A stretch of DNA of 64,000 bases, taken from positions 1,116,001 through 1,180,000 of the forward strand of contig JAJQJQ010000022.1 of assembly GCA_028622995.1 (NCBI GenBank), in the 5' to 3' direction. The position numbers and the translations under genes are program-made. How positions within the stretch are numbered: position 1 is the first letter of the stretch; each line of letters opens with the position of its first letter. Origin of the DNA: Panagrolaimus kolymaensis. Its lineage: Eukaryota; Nematoda; Chromadorea; Rhabditida; Panagrolaimidae. The notes beneath the pieces were generated by a model. It was not told the origin of the DNA. It did no database searches and saw only the letters and a list, made by a program, of their open reading frames with translations. This document shows positions 25,951-36,900 of the stretch, one piece after another.

Positions 25951-26541
25951 ATGGCTAAAGGTGCTTCTCCTGGAACTTCAACTCCTGAACAACCAAATTA
26001 CAAATGGAATCAAGATATACAATTTGGTCCAATACGCTCTATGGATGAATTTCTTCTTGATAAAAAGCGTTATGATCTTCCAAGCTTCAATGATCTACCA
26101 AAATGGAACAATCGGATCTGTGCAAATCTCCTGTATTACCAAAGCAATTATTTCATTTTCATGCTGACTATTTTGGGTCTCATCAGTCTTATTCATACTA
26201 AAGCTATGGTTATTGGACTTGTAATCCTCTTCTTGGTTTCTGTTCTGGCTGGTACTGTTGTTTCAAAGGATCATACTCTTTTATCTGCTCGTCAAGAACA
26301 TCCATATGCTATCCTCTTCTGCATGGTTGCTGTTGGATATGCTTTCATCACAAATCTTCCATTGGTCATCATCACACTCTTCTCTCTTGCTTTTCCAACT
26401 TTGGTTATTCTCATTCATGCTTCTGTTCGTCTTCGTAATATCAGCAACAAAGTCAGTCAAATGTTCGTCGAAGGAGTTGTTCGTGATACTGTTATGGCTA
26501 AAATTCTTTATGCTCTCAACATTCAAACTACAAAGGTCTAA
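25951..26541 (+). CDS. praf-3: PRA1-family membrane protein (ARL6IP5/PRAF3 type)
   Basis: A single-exon gene encoding 196 residues, the usual size for the family. The N-terminal block FNDLPKWNNRICANLLYYQSNYF matches the PRA1/ARL6IP5 signature (the form P-F-D-KWNNR-NLLYYQ-NY). Two hydrophobic hairpins follow, at about residues 68-105 and 115-155, with the family motif IHASVRLRNISNK straight after. PRA1 proteins sit in ER/Golgi membranes, bind prenylated Rab GTPases, and in mammals ARL6IP5 inhibits the glutamate transporter EAAC1. No intron is seen, unlike its neighbours. An acceptor-like site lies 18 bases upstream. Confidence 0.93.
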   Translation: MAKGASPGTSTPEQPNYKWNQDIQFGPIRSMDEFLLDKKRYDLPSFNDLPKWNNRICANLLYYQSNYFIFMLTILGLISLIHTKAMVIGLVILFLVSVLAGTVVSKDHTLLSARQEHPYAILFCMVAVGYAFITNLPLVIITLFSLAFPTLVILIHASVRLRNISNKVSQMFVEGVVRDTVMAKILYALNIQTTKV

Positions 26542-27629
26542 AATTGGTGTTTCAAAGAATATTAAGAAGTTTTGTTAAACTATTTTTGTAAGCATAATAT
26601 TTTTGTACTGATGTATAGTTTGTTAATAATATATACATGTTGATAAAGCTTTTATTTTTATTTTTTGTGTGTTGGATGGAGGTTTTGGGCGGAAGAGGAG
26701 GACTTTAGAGCAACCAAAAATGATTGCTTCAAAACAAAAAAGAAAGTTTTTGGAGGAGATACGAGATACTTTTTGAAGTAAGAGGAATATGAAAAACGTG
26801 TTCGAGAGTTCGGAATAAGCAGAATGGTGACAAAAAAAAATGGGTGGATAAAATACACAGCAATATCAAAAAAACGCTTATGACGGTCACGAATATTTGA
26901 ATTTGAGGAATATGGAAATAGCAAGCTTTCATTTTTTTACGCTGAATCGAACTAATATAAAGCCTTTAATTGCTAAAGCACTTTCTTACTAAGGATTGAA
27001 AGTTTAATTTTACCTTCTTTTCTCATTTCTCAGCAACACACATACATCAATGCTCAAACATATCTCATACCCTTTTTTCTATCTTTTCTTACAACATTCT
27101 AAAAGTGTTATTACAAAAAAAAGCAAATTTTCTTATCATCATCCTAAATAAAGAAGAGGAAGCTTTAAAGTTTAAACAAATGGAACAAAACCGCAAAGAA
27201 AAAAAGTTTGAAAAAGACAAAATTAAATCACGTTGTTGGTGAATTTCAGTAATGATTTGTTGCTGACATTTTTTTATCATCATCGTTGTGAATGATTTGT
27301 TCTTGAAGAAGTCAAAGCAACAAAAAAAGACAGAAAATTTTTACATCGTCCATGTGGATGGATGAAAAAACGGACAGACGATGATTGCTGCTGGTTGTGA
27401 AAATTGAAACAAGACAAGGTTGAAATTTTGAAAAGAAATGAAGAGAAGAGATGGTTGACCTTTGAGTGCTCAATGAAATGGGTGATCATGAACAACTTTC
27501 ATTTTCTTAATGAAACGCTTGATAATGGTTTTGTTATTAATGTGGTTTGTTTTTGGAGGTGAAAAGAAAAATGCAAATTTTAAAAGTTCTGAAAAAAAGC
27601 TATTTTTTCATAGCTGTGGCATTCCTATT
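26542..27629. other. intergenic, nothing recognised
   Basis: AT-rich spacer downstream of the PRA1 gene, including its 3' UTR. Open frames here are chance products of A/T runs. No gene, RNA or repeat could be supported. Confidence 0.35.
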
Positions 27630-27855
27630 CAGGAATAATCGATGGATTTTCTGATGCTTTTTCTAATTTATCCAAAAATCCTTTCAAAGCTTTAAATCCT
27701 TGTTCGCGAACTTGCTTTTCTGGATCCACAGTTAGTAAAGATAAAGCTGGAAGAATTTTAGTTGCAACTTCGCTCAAAGTATAATATTGTTGTGTTGCTC
27801 CAAGAGCCAAGACCCCTGACATTCGTGCAGGTGGAGATGGATCCTTTAACGCTAA
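27630..27855 (-). pseudogene. SCYL1: truncated duplicate of SCYL1 exon 6
   Basis: About 222 bases match 17970-18190, inside SCYL1 exon 6, in the same orientation with roughly eight differences (about 96 percent). The frame is still open and encodes the HEAT-region block around LTVDPEKQVREQGFKALKGF. Both edges end abruptly in unrelated DNA with no splice sites or start. It is a recent fragment, not a gene. Its neighbours are the PRA1 gene and thiolase 2. Confidence 0.9.
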
Positions 27856-28088
27856 TAACTAAGCATATAGTGCCCCGAGATATTTTTAAAATAAATATAT
27901 GTATGGAAGGTATTTTTTTAAAGATTGTTTTCGTCTTTTTTGCAGAATCACTTCTAAACACATTTTATTACTTCGATTATTTTTTCTTTTGCTTGCTTCC
28001 ATTATTTAAAAACAAAATTATTTCTTTCATTTTTTTAAACTTTCTCATTACTCTGATTGAATATGCTTAACTTATTCACCATGATTAG

Positions 28089-28235
28089 TCCTCGTCTCCA
28101 GAAGCTTGGGAACCTAAAAAAGATGCGCCTCTTTGGTATTTGGATAAACTAAGGAAAGGGGTAGTAATTTTCTTAATATGTTGCTTGCTTATACTTATTT
28201 CTTTACCGTTTACCTTATTCTATTTTTTTTATTAA
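28089..28235 (+). CDS. orphan coding-like segment with a hydrophobic tail
   Basis: After a TGATTAG acceptor-like site, the frame reads SSSPEAWEPKKDAPLWYLDK and on to LRKG, then 25 hydrophobic residues and TAA. Alternatively a donor at GGG-GTAGTA (about 28159) makes it a short internal exon. The composition of the first part looks coding. No partner exon or family is recognised. It may be a fragment from elsewhere, like the adjacent SCYL1 piece. Confidence 0.25.
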   Translation, partial: SSSPEAWEPKKDAPLWYLDKLRKGVVIFLICCLLILISLPFTLFYFFY

Positions 28236-28472
28236 ATGCTAATAATCTTACATAAATATTTTTCTTACAAAATTACATTTATTAACCCTTTAAAAATTAT
28301 CGTCAAATATAAAAATCTTTTTAAAAAATAATTAGGGAATGTTATAATTATTATTAGCTCATCACAGAAAAATATTACAAAACTACAAAAAATTCCTTAT
28401 TTTGTTTAAACAAACAAACATTCTTACATTTCATTTAAATTAATAATAAAAATAAAACTATTGTAAAAAATT

Positions 28473-30141
28473 TCACATTTTTTGAATTATTACGCTACTC
28501 GCTTCTCCACCACCATTGCAAATTGCAGCAATACCATATTCGCCTTCTCTTAATTGATGAACAAGAGTTGTGACTATTCTAGCACCGGACATTCCAATGG
28601 GATGTCCTAATGCTACAGCTCCACCTTGAACATTTAATTTAGTTCTTTCAATATTTAATTCTTTCATAAATGCTAATGCTGTGACTGAGAAAGCTTCATT
28701 CAATTCAAATCGAGCAATATCGGAGATTTTAAGTTTGGAAGCTTCAAGAAGCTAAAATTTTTTTTTACTCATATGAAAAAGCTTTGAAAATTAGGATAAA
28801 ACAAACTTTTTGAACTGCATTTATTGGAGCTACAGTAAAGTCAACTGGAGCTCTTCCAGCTTCAGCATAACCAATAATTTTTGCTAAAGGTTTTAAACCT
28901 TTTGCTGCAACACCTGAAGCAATTACAATGGCTGCTGCTCCATCATTTAAACTCGATGCATTGGCTGCCGTGATCGTGCCTGTCCCATCTGTAATAAATG
29001 CAGGTCGCAATGTTGGAACTTTAGCTTCAATTAATCGCTTATATTCTTCATCTTCATTAACAATTGTATCCGGGCCATTACGATTTTTAACAATCACTGG
29101 AATTACTTCATCTTCATAAAGTTTCATTGTCCATGCATTTGCTGCACGTTGATATGATTCAAGAGCATATTTATCTTGATCTTCTCGAGTAAAACCATAT
29201 TCTTTTACAGTTTTTTCTGCGCATATTCCCATCGCATTTCCAAGTATTGCATCAGAAATTCCATCGCGTTGAATGCTATCCTAAAATTTAAAAACCTTGA
29301 AATTAATTTCCTTAAAAAACTATAAGGAAGCTTACAATCATTTTAAAATCTCCATAAGTATGTTCACCACGATCAAGATAAAATGGGGCATTTGACATGG
29401 ATTCCGTTCCAACAACAAGAGAAATTCCTCGATAACCAAGTTGATGAGATTGTGTGGCTAATATTAATGCTTTTAAACTTGATGAACATACTTTATTCAC
29501 CGTAAATGCATTCGTTGAATCAGGAATACCTGAAACAGAAGAATAGATAAATAATGAAATGGAAGAGAGAAAGGATATGATAAGTACCTGCTTTGATTGA
29601 AATTTGTCGGGCAACATTTTGTCCACAATTTGCTGTAAGCACTGAACCAGCAATCGTTTCTTCAATTTGTTCGGGCTTGATTCCTATAAATTAATGGCTT
29701 TTTAAAAAACACATATTTTAGCCAGTTTTGACGGAGCCACGAATATATTAACTTTTCATAAATGGTAAAGTAACGAACCTGCTCGATTAATAGCTTCTTT
29801 AACAGCAAAAACTCCCAAATCCACTGATGTTAAAGTTTTAAATGAACCTCGAAATGAAGCAATGGGAGTTCGAACAGCAGAAACAATATAAATATCCTGT
29901 AAATTTAATCGTTTTTCCATAAAACAACAAAACAAAAAAAGGAGAAGTAATGAACTTTAATTTTTTTCCTCAAAAAAATGTCATATTGAAATTTTCTTCA
30001 TCTTTAAGCTTTTTAGGTTGTTGCTAACAAGCAAAAAAAACAACAAAGTTATGACGAAAAAATATTTTCGAGAAGTAAAATTTGAGACTTGCTAAAAAAA
30101 CAACAAAACAATAAAATATGTACCTCAATTGAAGCAGCCAT
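28473..30141 (-). CDS. acetyl-CoA acetyltransferase, no presequence (thiolase 2)
   Basis: Second thiolase of the acetoacetyl-CoA type. Six exons (30141-30124, 29896-29779, 29683-29588, 29529-29336, 29280-28807, 28751-28473) give 392 residues. It starts [17 protein letters not shown] with no targeting sequence, so it is probably cytosolic like ACAT2, or peroxisomal. Active-site features are intact: Cys in [33 protein letters not shown] and [10 protein letters not shown]. The usual Gly-Gly-Ala-Ser after the second Cys reads Gly-Glu-Ala-Ser. Intron positions mostly differ from thiolase 1, so the pair is old, but the sequence around the stop codon is nearly identical to thiolase 1 (see findings). 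Confidence 0.94.
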
Positions 30142-31770
30142 AATGGTGTTTAATTCTGGCAGTGGTGAGAAAAAATGTAGTGGTGGTGTTTAGCTTTTAT
30201 TTGTTAGCTTTGTATTAAATTCGAAGACTCGATCCTGAAAAAAATAAATAAGCAAAAGTGAAACATTCATTAAAAAGAAATAAGCAAAGTCAATCGTAAA
30301 TTTCACGCAATTTTTACACTCAAAAATTAACTTTCAAAAATAAAACTCAAAAGTCAAAAACAAAATCGAACCATATTTTGAGTTCCATGAACTCGAGAGC
30401 TTTTATTTATACTTTCATTGATAAACTTTTAGTTTTATGGAACCCAAAAAAGTACACATGAAATTCAAGATGAAAAAAGCTTGAAGAAATGCAAAGAGAG
30501 AACGAGAAAAAAAGTGGTATGACTTTGGTTGAAAATAATATTTTAACATTGTTCCCGAAAGGTTAGCGGCGGCGGCAGAGCTGTGCTGCCTGCTTTAGTC
30601 GGTCATTGTTGCTAAACTACAAAATTCATTGTTGATGGTTGGTGTTTCCTGTTTTTTTTCTTTCTTCCAATCTTTTTTATTTTTTCACAGATAAAAAGGA
30701 TAAATTTTTTGTAATTTTTTTTGTGTAATAAATAAAATAAAAAAGTTTTTTTAAATTCCAATGTAAAATTACAAGGAAAAAATCAATGCATACAATTTTT
30801 TGATTGAACTTCAATTTTGAAGTTAACTCTTTTAAAAAAAATTTAATTGCTTGTTTTATGAGCCATTTACGCTACTCTAATAACGCATCCAAGAATTTTA
30901 AAATTATTTGGATAATAAATTCAACAGTTTCAATGATTTCAACAACTACATCTTCCCTTAACTTCGGAAGAAAAAAAAATGTTTGTTCCCTGAAATTCCC
31001 GTAAAATTTTTTGTGAAATATTGATAAAAAAAAAGTATTTCAAAAATTGAATAAACAAGCTCATCGTTGGATGTGCCATTCAATCGAAAGATTGTCGTTC
31101 TTTTCTTCGGCATCGCATAAGAAGGTGATGCATACCTTAATGCTATGACCAAAGTTAGAGAATACTGCAATAAAGAAAAAAATTATTATGTTAGCACCTT
31201 TAAAAGTAATGGGCGAATTAAAACTTTAATTTTAAGAAACGACAAGTTGAAAAGTAAATTACTTATGAAGCGTCTCATCTGCTTGAATGGAACAAACCCT
31301 TTTTAAGCTGTTGAAAAAAAGAATAATAAAGACATATTGGTTTAAAAAACAATAAGAGAGAAAACCCAAAGCATCTTTATGTGGGTTACGGTATTGATAA
31401 GAATATTTTCATGTTATTCATCGTTCTTTATAAAAGTTCGAAATTATTACAAAAATAAATCCCATCACTGTTGCTTTGTTTTTACTGATTTTTAGTCTTC
31501 CGTAATTTAATATTACAAAAAATTTATAAATTTTTATGTGTTACATATTATTCTTCAAGGGCTCAAATTAATACTTGATCTCAGTGCGAAAAAGAGTGCA
31601 ACAGAGAACTTTCGTTTAGGCCATTCGTTAGTATCTCCATTTTTTACTCGCTTCATTGATTTATCAAATTCATTTCCTTTCTAAATTTTTTTAGAAAGTG
31701 TTTGTATGATTTTCTAATTTGTTCCTGTTACTGTTATTCGTTGTTGTTTCCTGTTTGTTAATGTTATTGA
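30142..31770. other. divergent upstream region of thiolase 2 and the Ser/Phe-rich gene
   Basis: About 1.6 kb. A GC-rich patch (GCGGCGGCGG) lies near 30565. A minus-strand open frame near 31150-31000 (containing KKRTTIFRLNGTSNDELV) has some coding character but no ATG or family. A TTTTTTTAG acceptor-like site ends at 31694, 76 bases before the next ATG. Confidence 0.35.
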
Positions 31771-32672
31771 ATGAAAATGTATCTCAATCCAAAACCAATT
31801 AACCTTTGCTGTAATGTCAAGAATACAAAAAACTTTTCATTAACTTACAAATCTACCACTTCATTCTCTCGTTCGGATGCTTCATATTATCGAATAACTG
31901 GCAATGGATTGGTAAGCTTACTTTTTTTATTTATTTGTGTTTGGATAGTTTTATTCTTGTTATTCGTGGTTGTTTTGTTGCTGTAAATAGATTATCGATG
32001 AAATCTTATTATGCTTTTAGTATCATTCTCGCGTCTCTTGTATATATGTATCTCTTGCTTAATGTGTTCTCTTCTCTTTAGTATAAATATGAATCTGATA
32101 CTGACACAAGCTCAAATGGATCGTCTCGTAACTCCTTCAGCTCTTCATGTCCTGAATCATATGAACATTCTACTAATGCGTACTATGATGATCCTTTGGA
32201 CTGCTATCCGATGATGCCATTTAACTTCTCATTTGATAATTCGTCAGCTGCTTTATCCATTGATTCATTTGGGTTTTCTCCTCCAACTAACTACTCGTTT
32301 AGTGATTCATCACCAACTTCATCTGATGCTTCATTTGGATATTCTCCTCCGACTGACTACTCATCTCGTGACTTATCAAAAACTCCATTCAATGATTCAA
32401 TTGGTTATCCATATTCAATGGAAAATGCTCCATCACCCCTTGATTCTTCAGTATCTTCATTTTCTCAAGCATTTGAATCCTTTGGTTCTTCTCCAACCTC
32501 AAATTACCAAGCATCTGAATCCGTTGGTTTTTCTTCAACCTCAAATTCTCAAGCATCTGGATCCTTTGGTTCTTCTTCAACCTCAAATTCGCAAGCATCT
32601 GATGAACTTTTTGATGGTCTCTTGGATAGTATTTGTGTTCGTGATGTATTTTTTTTGTCGCTTCCTATGTAG
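31771..32672 (+). CDS. disordered Ser/Phe/Tyr-rich repeat protein
   Basis: Two exons, 31771-31911 and 32082-32672, give 243 residues. The N-terminal part is basic and the rest is acidic and dominated by Ser, Phe, Tyr, Pro and Asn. Three tandem 14-residue units of the form ESFGSSPTSNYQAS occur at about residues 172-215, with two related FGxSPPTxYS units before them. The 42-base DNA units are close copies, so the array is recent. No folded domain is visible. Such Ser- and aromatic-rich disorder is found in proteins that form condensates, but function cannot be inferred. An AATAAA signal lies near 32785. It is convergent with the next gene. Confidence 0.78.
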
Positions 32673-32853
32673 CAGATGATGCATGATTTGGCTGCCTATT
32701 AATATTTTAGTCCATTTTTTCTTTTGTATCTCATATTTAATCGTGTTTTTGTGAATGGCTTTATATATTCTTTATAAATTATGATGAATAAACTTATGAT
32801 TTTTTCAATCTCGGAATTTTATTCTAACAAACACATGTATTTTTATATATTAT

Positions 32854-33321
32854 TTATTTACCATTCATTTTTATTTTTTCATATTCACTTAGTTCAGATT
32901 TTGGATCTTGATTAAATACACGTTCAGATATCGTTGCTTTATAACCATATACAGTATCATTCTCATCAGCAGGAGGTAAAATTGTTGGTTTCTTTGGTTT
33001 TGCATTCTTTGATTTTGCTTCAGTTTTTGTCGTTGTTGTTACATGTTGCTTTTTGTTATTATTATTATTTGGTGATTGTTGCTTTTCTGGATCAGGCGTT
33101 GTTTGAGTTATTGAACAACTTTTAGGTCTTGTTTTAGGTCGTTGTTGTTCTACAGCTGGACTTTTTTGATGTTGTTGTTTTGGACATTCTTTTTCTTCTT
33201 TGTTTGGTGGTTCTTTTTTAACTTGTTGAATCTGAAAAGCTCCCATTTTTATAGCTTACAAACAGTTAGTAAAATAACCGCCTACCTTTGGTTGATCCTT
33301 CTTCTTTTTTCGTATACACAT
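32854..33321 (-). CDS. small Lys/Gln/Asn-rich disordered protein
   Basis: Exon 1 (33321-33286) encodes MCIRKKKKDQPK, and exon 2 (33231-32854) continues IQQVKKEPPNKEEKECPK to a TAA, 137 residues in all, both junctions in phase 0. The middle holds poly-Asn and poly-Thr runs and a Lys-rich stretch. The C-terminus (TVYGYKATISERVFNQD...) is more ordered in composition and could be the conserved part. A start at 33246 (MGAF) is also possible, but it requires reading through a TTTTCAG acceptor. No family is recognised. Confidence 0.6.
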
Positions 33322-33924
33322 TTCTTTGATTGAAAACAGGAATCAAATTGTTCTTTGTTGAGAAAAAGAATCAGCAATCAAAAACCTTTTTGATTGAAGT
33401 TCAAAAACCAAGAAGCTTTTTTTGAATGTTTCAAATTTGTTCCTTCTTTTTTTTTTCTGTTTCATTTTTTGTGCTTTTTTCAATCAAAAATCTGCATAAC
33501 TTCGAGAAATAAGAAAAATGAATGAATTTATTCACTGAGCAAGGTTTAACATATTTTTTTAAAGTCAATTTTTTGTGATGATCATCCTTTTTTGGAGTAT
33601 ATTTTAAAACTATCAATAATCAAAAACATAATAAAACAAAACAAATCTGGAATAACAAAAAGAAAATATATATAAAGAAATAAAATTTTTATAATTTGAA
33701 GGGAGAGAGAGTTCAGTAATATAATAATTTTTGTTTATTTATGAACATCCGTAGATTAATAATTTGTTTAATGATTTTTTTTTTACAGAATAACTATCTA
33801 TGTTTCTTGGCAAAATTTGAAACATTTTTTTTTGTGATAATAAAATTGCAGTTTAATGAGTAAAAATGAAAAAAGGAATTAATTTAAAGCTTTGATAAAA
33901 ATTTGTTGTTGTTGTTGACTGAAC

Positions 33925-36900
33925 TTAAACATAGCTAACATCGGTTGATGGTGAAAGAATAAGGCCAAGGCCATTTAAATATAACTGCTCACGTTGATCT
34001 TGTTGTTTCTGTTGGGTTGGTTGTTGGTGATTAGAATTATTGGTGATCGTGGTATTTGGGAATGACGCTTTGGGCACAGGTGGTTTAGTTCCAGTTGAAA
34101 TTCTAGTTGTATGGGTTGTTGTAGTTACTTCGGTTGATGGTGAAGGAACAAAGAATTGATCCTGAAAAAATGATAGGTTTATTATTGTATTTTTTTAGTT
34201 TCCAAGTAGCTTTAAACTTTGTGCAATTCCAAAAAGATGCTTTTCTGACTTTGAAATCAAGGCTATTCAATTAATACAAATTCGCAGCCACGCATAATCA
34301 AAAACTAATTTCTAATGCTTACCTTTTTAATATCAATGGTCACTTCACCACTTTGAATAATTTGTTGAATGCTACTATTATTTTCGCTTTCATTTTGTTT
34401 TGACGCTCTCATGTGCTCTTCCACGGATCGCTGTTGAGGTAAAAATATTTTTCGATTATTTTGTGGTGAAACCAAAATTGATGTTGTAAATGATCGCTGT
34501 TTAGAGAAATCATTACCACTTCCAACACTCGCATTTCCACCACCATCATCCCCCGATGAAGATTCCGTGGTGCTTCGCTGCTTGAAATTAGTAATCGTTG
34601 ATGGATGATACCCGGCAGATACAGTTCGAACAGCAGGGATATATTTCCTTGAATAATTTTGTTCAGTGTCTACAGTAACGAGGTCATCAGAAGCTAAAAA
34701 AGTCTGGCATAAATTACATTCTTTTTTTTGGAATAAAAAATGCTTACAATTTTGAATATTTTTTCGATTATTATTATTTGTATTTCTCAAAAGATCGGGA
34801 GTGGGCGGTTGTTGGGAAATATTGGAGCTTGAACAAGCAACTTGATCAAGGTCATCTTCGCCTTCATATTCGTCATCTTCCAAGCTATCATCATCTTCGC
34901 CTGGACAAGGATCAGGTGGAGCAGCTAAAATATTAAACATTAATCATAGGCATGGGAGAATTTTTTATTAAACCTTACCCATTCCTTCAACATTATCACT
35001 ATCAATAACATCAGGTTCACGAACTTTAGGATATTTATCAAAATATTCTTTCCAATCTAATTTACTGTCAACTTCAAATATTTCCTAAAAAGCACAAGAT
35101 AAATTTTTGATACATTTTTTTCTAATAACTTACATATGCATTTTTAATTAATAATTCAACAATTTTTGATTGTTGATGCGCATCCGTTACAAATGACCCA
35201 CTGCTATGATATCCTAAGGAAGCAGGAGTTCCAGGATTATTAGGTGTTTGTGGAATTGGTGCCCATATTAGCGACGGTGTAATAACTACAGCTAAATTTG
35301 CAGCAGGCATTAAATTTTCTTTTTGAAACCATGTAACCCGTTTTAAATGTAATATTAAAAATTTAAGTGTTTCATAATTTTGTTCTGGCATTTTTGTGGC
35401 TATTAAATCTTGTAATCTTGTAATAATTATTTGTGTTTCAGCTTCCTAAAATTATGTTTGGTTATCGAATAAGAAAAATTAGTAAGTTTTAAACATACAC
35501 TATCAAAATTAAGAAATTCTGGATATAATTCATAACTCAATAAAGGTTCAGGTAATTTTCTTAAATATAATTTTATTACTGATGCTATATTCATCGCTGT
35601 GATATTATTATCATCCAATTTAATATCTGAATTACCATCCGATTGTTCAAAAGCTTGACAAATTTGTTCGACTTTTGATTTAAGGCCACATGTTCGATAT
35701 AATCCCTAAAAATTTAGAGTTCTTTAACTTTGCCATTAAAAAATTGATTGTTTAATTACCGTTGTTCTCATTCCTTTTCGTTGTATTTCATCAATACATT
35801 TTTCAAGAATTGGTGGAACTTTACGCTTTTGTAATTCTAAATAATTTTTTAATGGTACACCAAATATTGATACTCTTCGAGCACTTTCAGCAAAGGGTTT
35901 AGCATTAGGTCCACAAACTACAGCATTATTTGATAAACATTTTTTATGCCACGATATTCCACAAGATGTGCATTTTACAGTTTCAGTTAAAAGTGATACA
36001 CGATCACATTGAACACATTTAATTACTTGACGAGTTCGAACAAGTTTATGCGATCTAAAAAAGGAAGATAATTTAACGGTTTAAAAAATATTTGAAATCA
36101 ATACCTTGTTGGTTCCGTGTATTCTGTGGATGGACTACTTGGATCAAATAATCTTCCCATACTTATTTTTGGTTTACGATGTTGTTGAGTTTCCACAATT
36201 AAATCATAATGTTCCACTTCGTTTAAAGCATTCCTCCGCAATCTTGCTGCCGCAGATAATGATGAAGTTGTGGATGATCGAGTACCAGTGGAAGTTGAAG
36301 CTCCACCATTTCCATCATCCGTATCAATATGATTGGCATTATTTAATGGATGTGAAGTACTATGCCCTGCATGAGGATGATGATTATTTTCTCCTCCTCC
36401 ACCTTTTAATAATGATGAAGAAGAAATAGAACGTCCTGGTAAATTTTGTAAAAACGACATAAATTCACTACCAGGACGATAATGTCTTGCTGCATCAGCT
36501 AATTCTTGATATTTTCCTGGTTGAGGAGTTAATAAATTTGAAAAAGTTTCCAAAAATTTTGATGTTCCCACTTGAGTGGCACGATCACATCCAATTATAG
36601 CGTCACAAAGTTCTCGAACGTTTTTATTCTTAAAATAATAGTTTAAATTAAATATTAAAAATTTTTTTTAGAAAGTTTTCGGTTAATAACGAAGCAAATG
36701 ATTTAATAATACTTTTTGTCAAAAAATAGCTGAACATTAGAAGGATTTTTCGGCCAAAAAAAGAACGAATGAAAGACATAACAAAAAAACCATGGAAGAA
36801 CTATAATAAACTAATAACTCATAATTCCAATTTATATGTACAATAGATTGAATTGTAGCTGAGAAAAAAAGGTAGCTTATTCAGAAAATACAAAAATTAT

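Noticed and set aside
32233..32679. Overlapping 148-codon Leu/His-rich plus-strand frame
   Set aside because: Out-of-frame reading of the 42-base repeats in the Ser/Phe-rich gene; the other frame splices in phase to an upstream exon.
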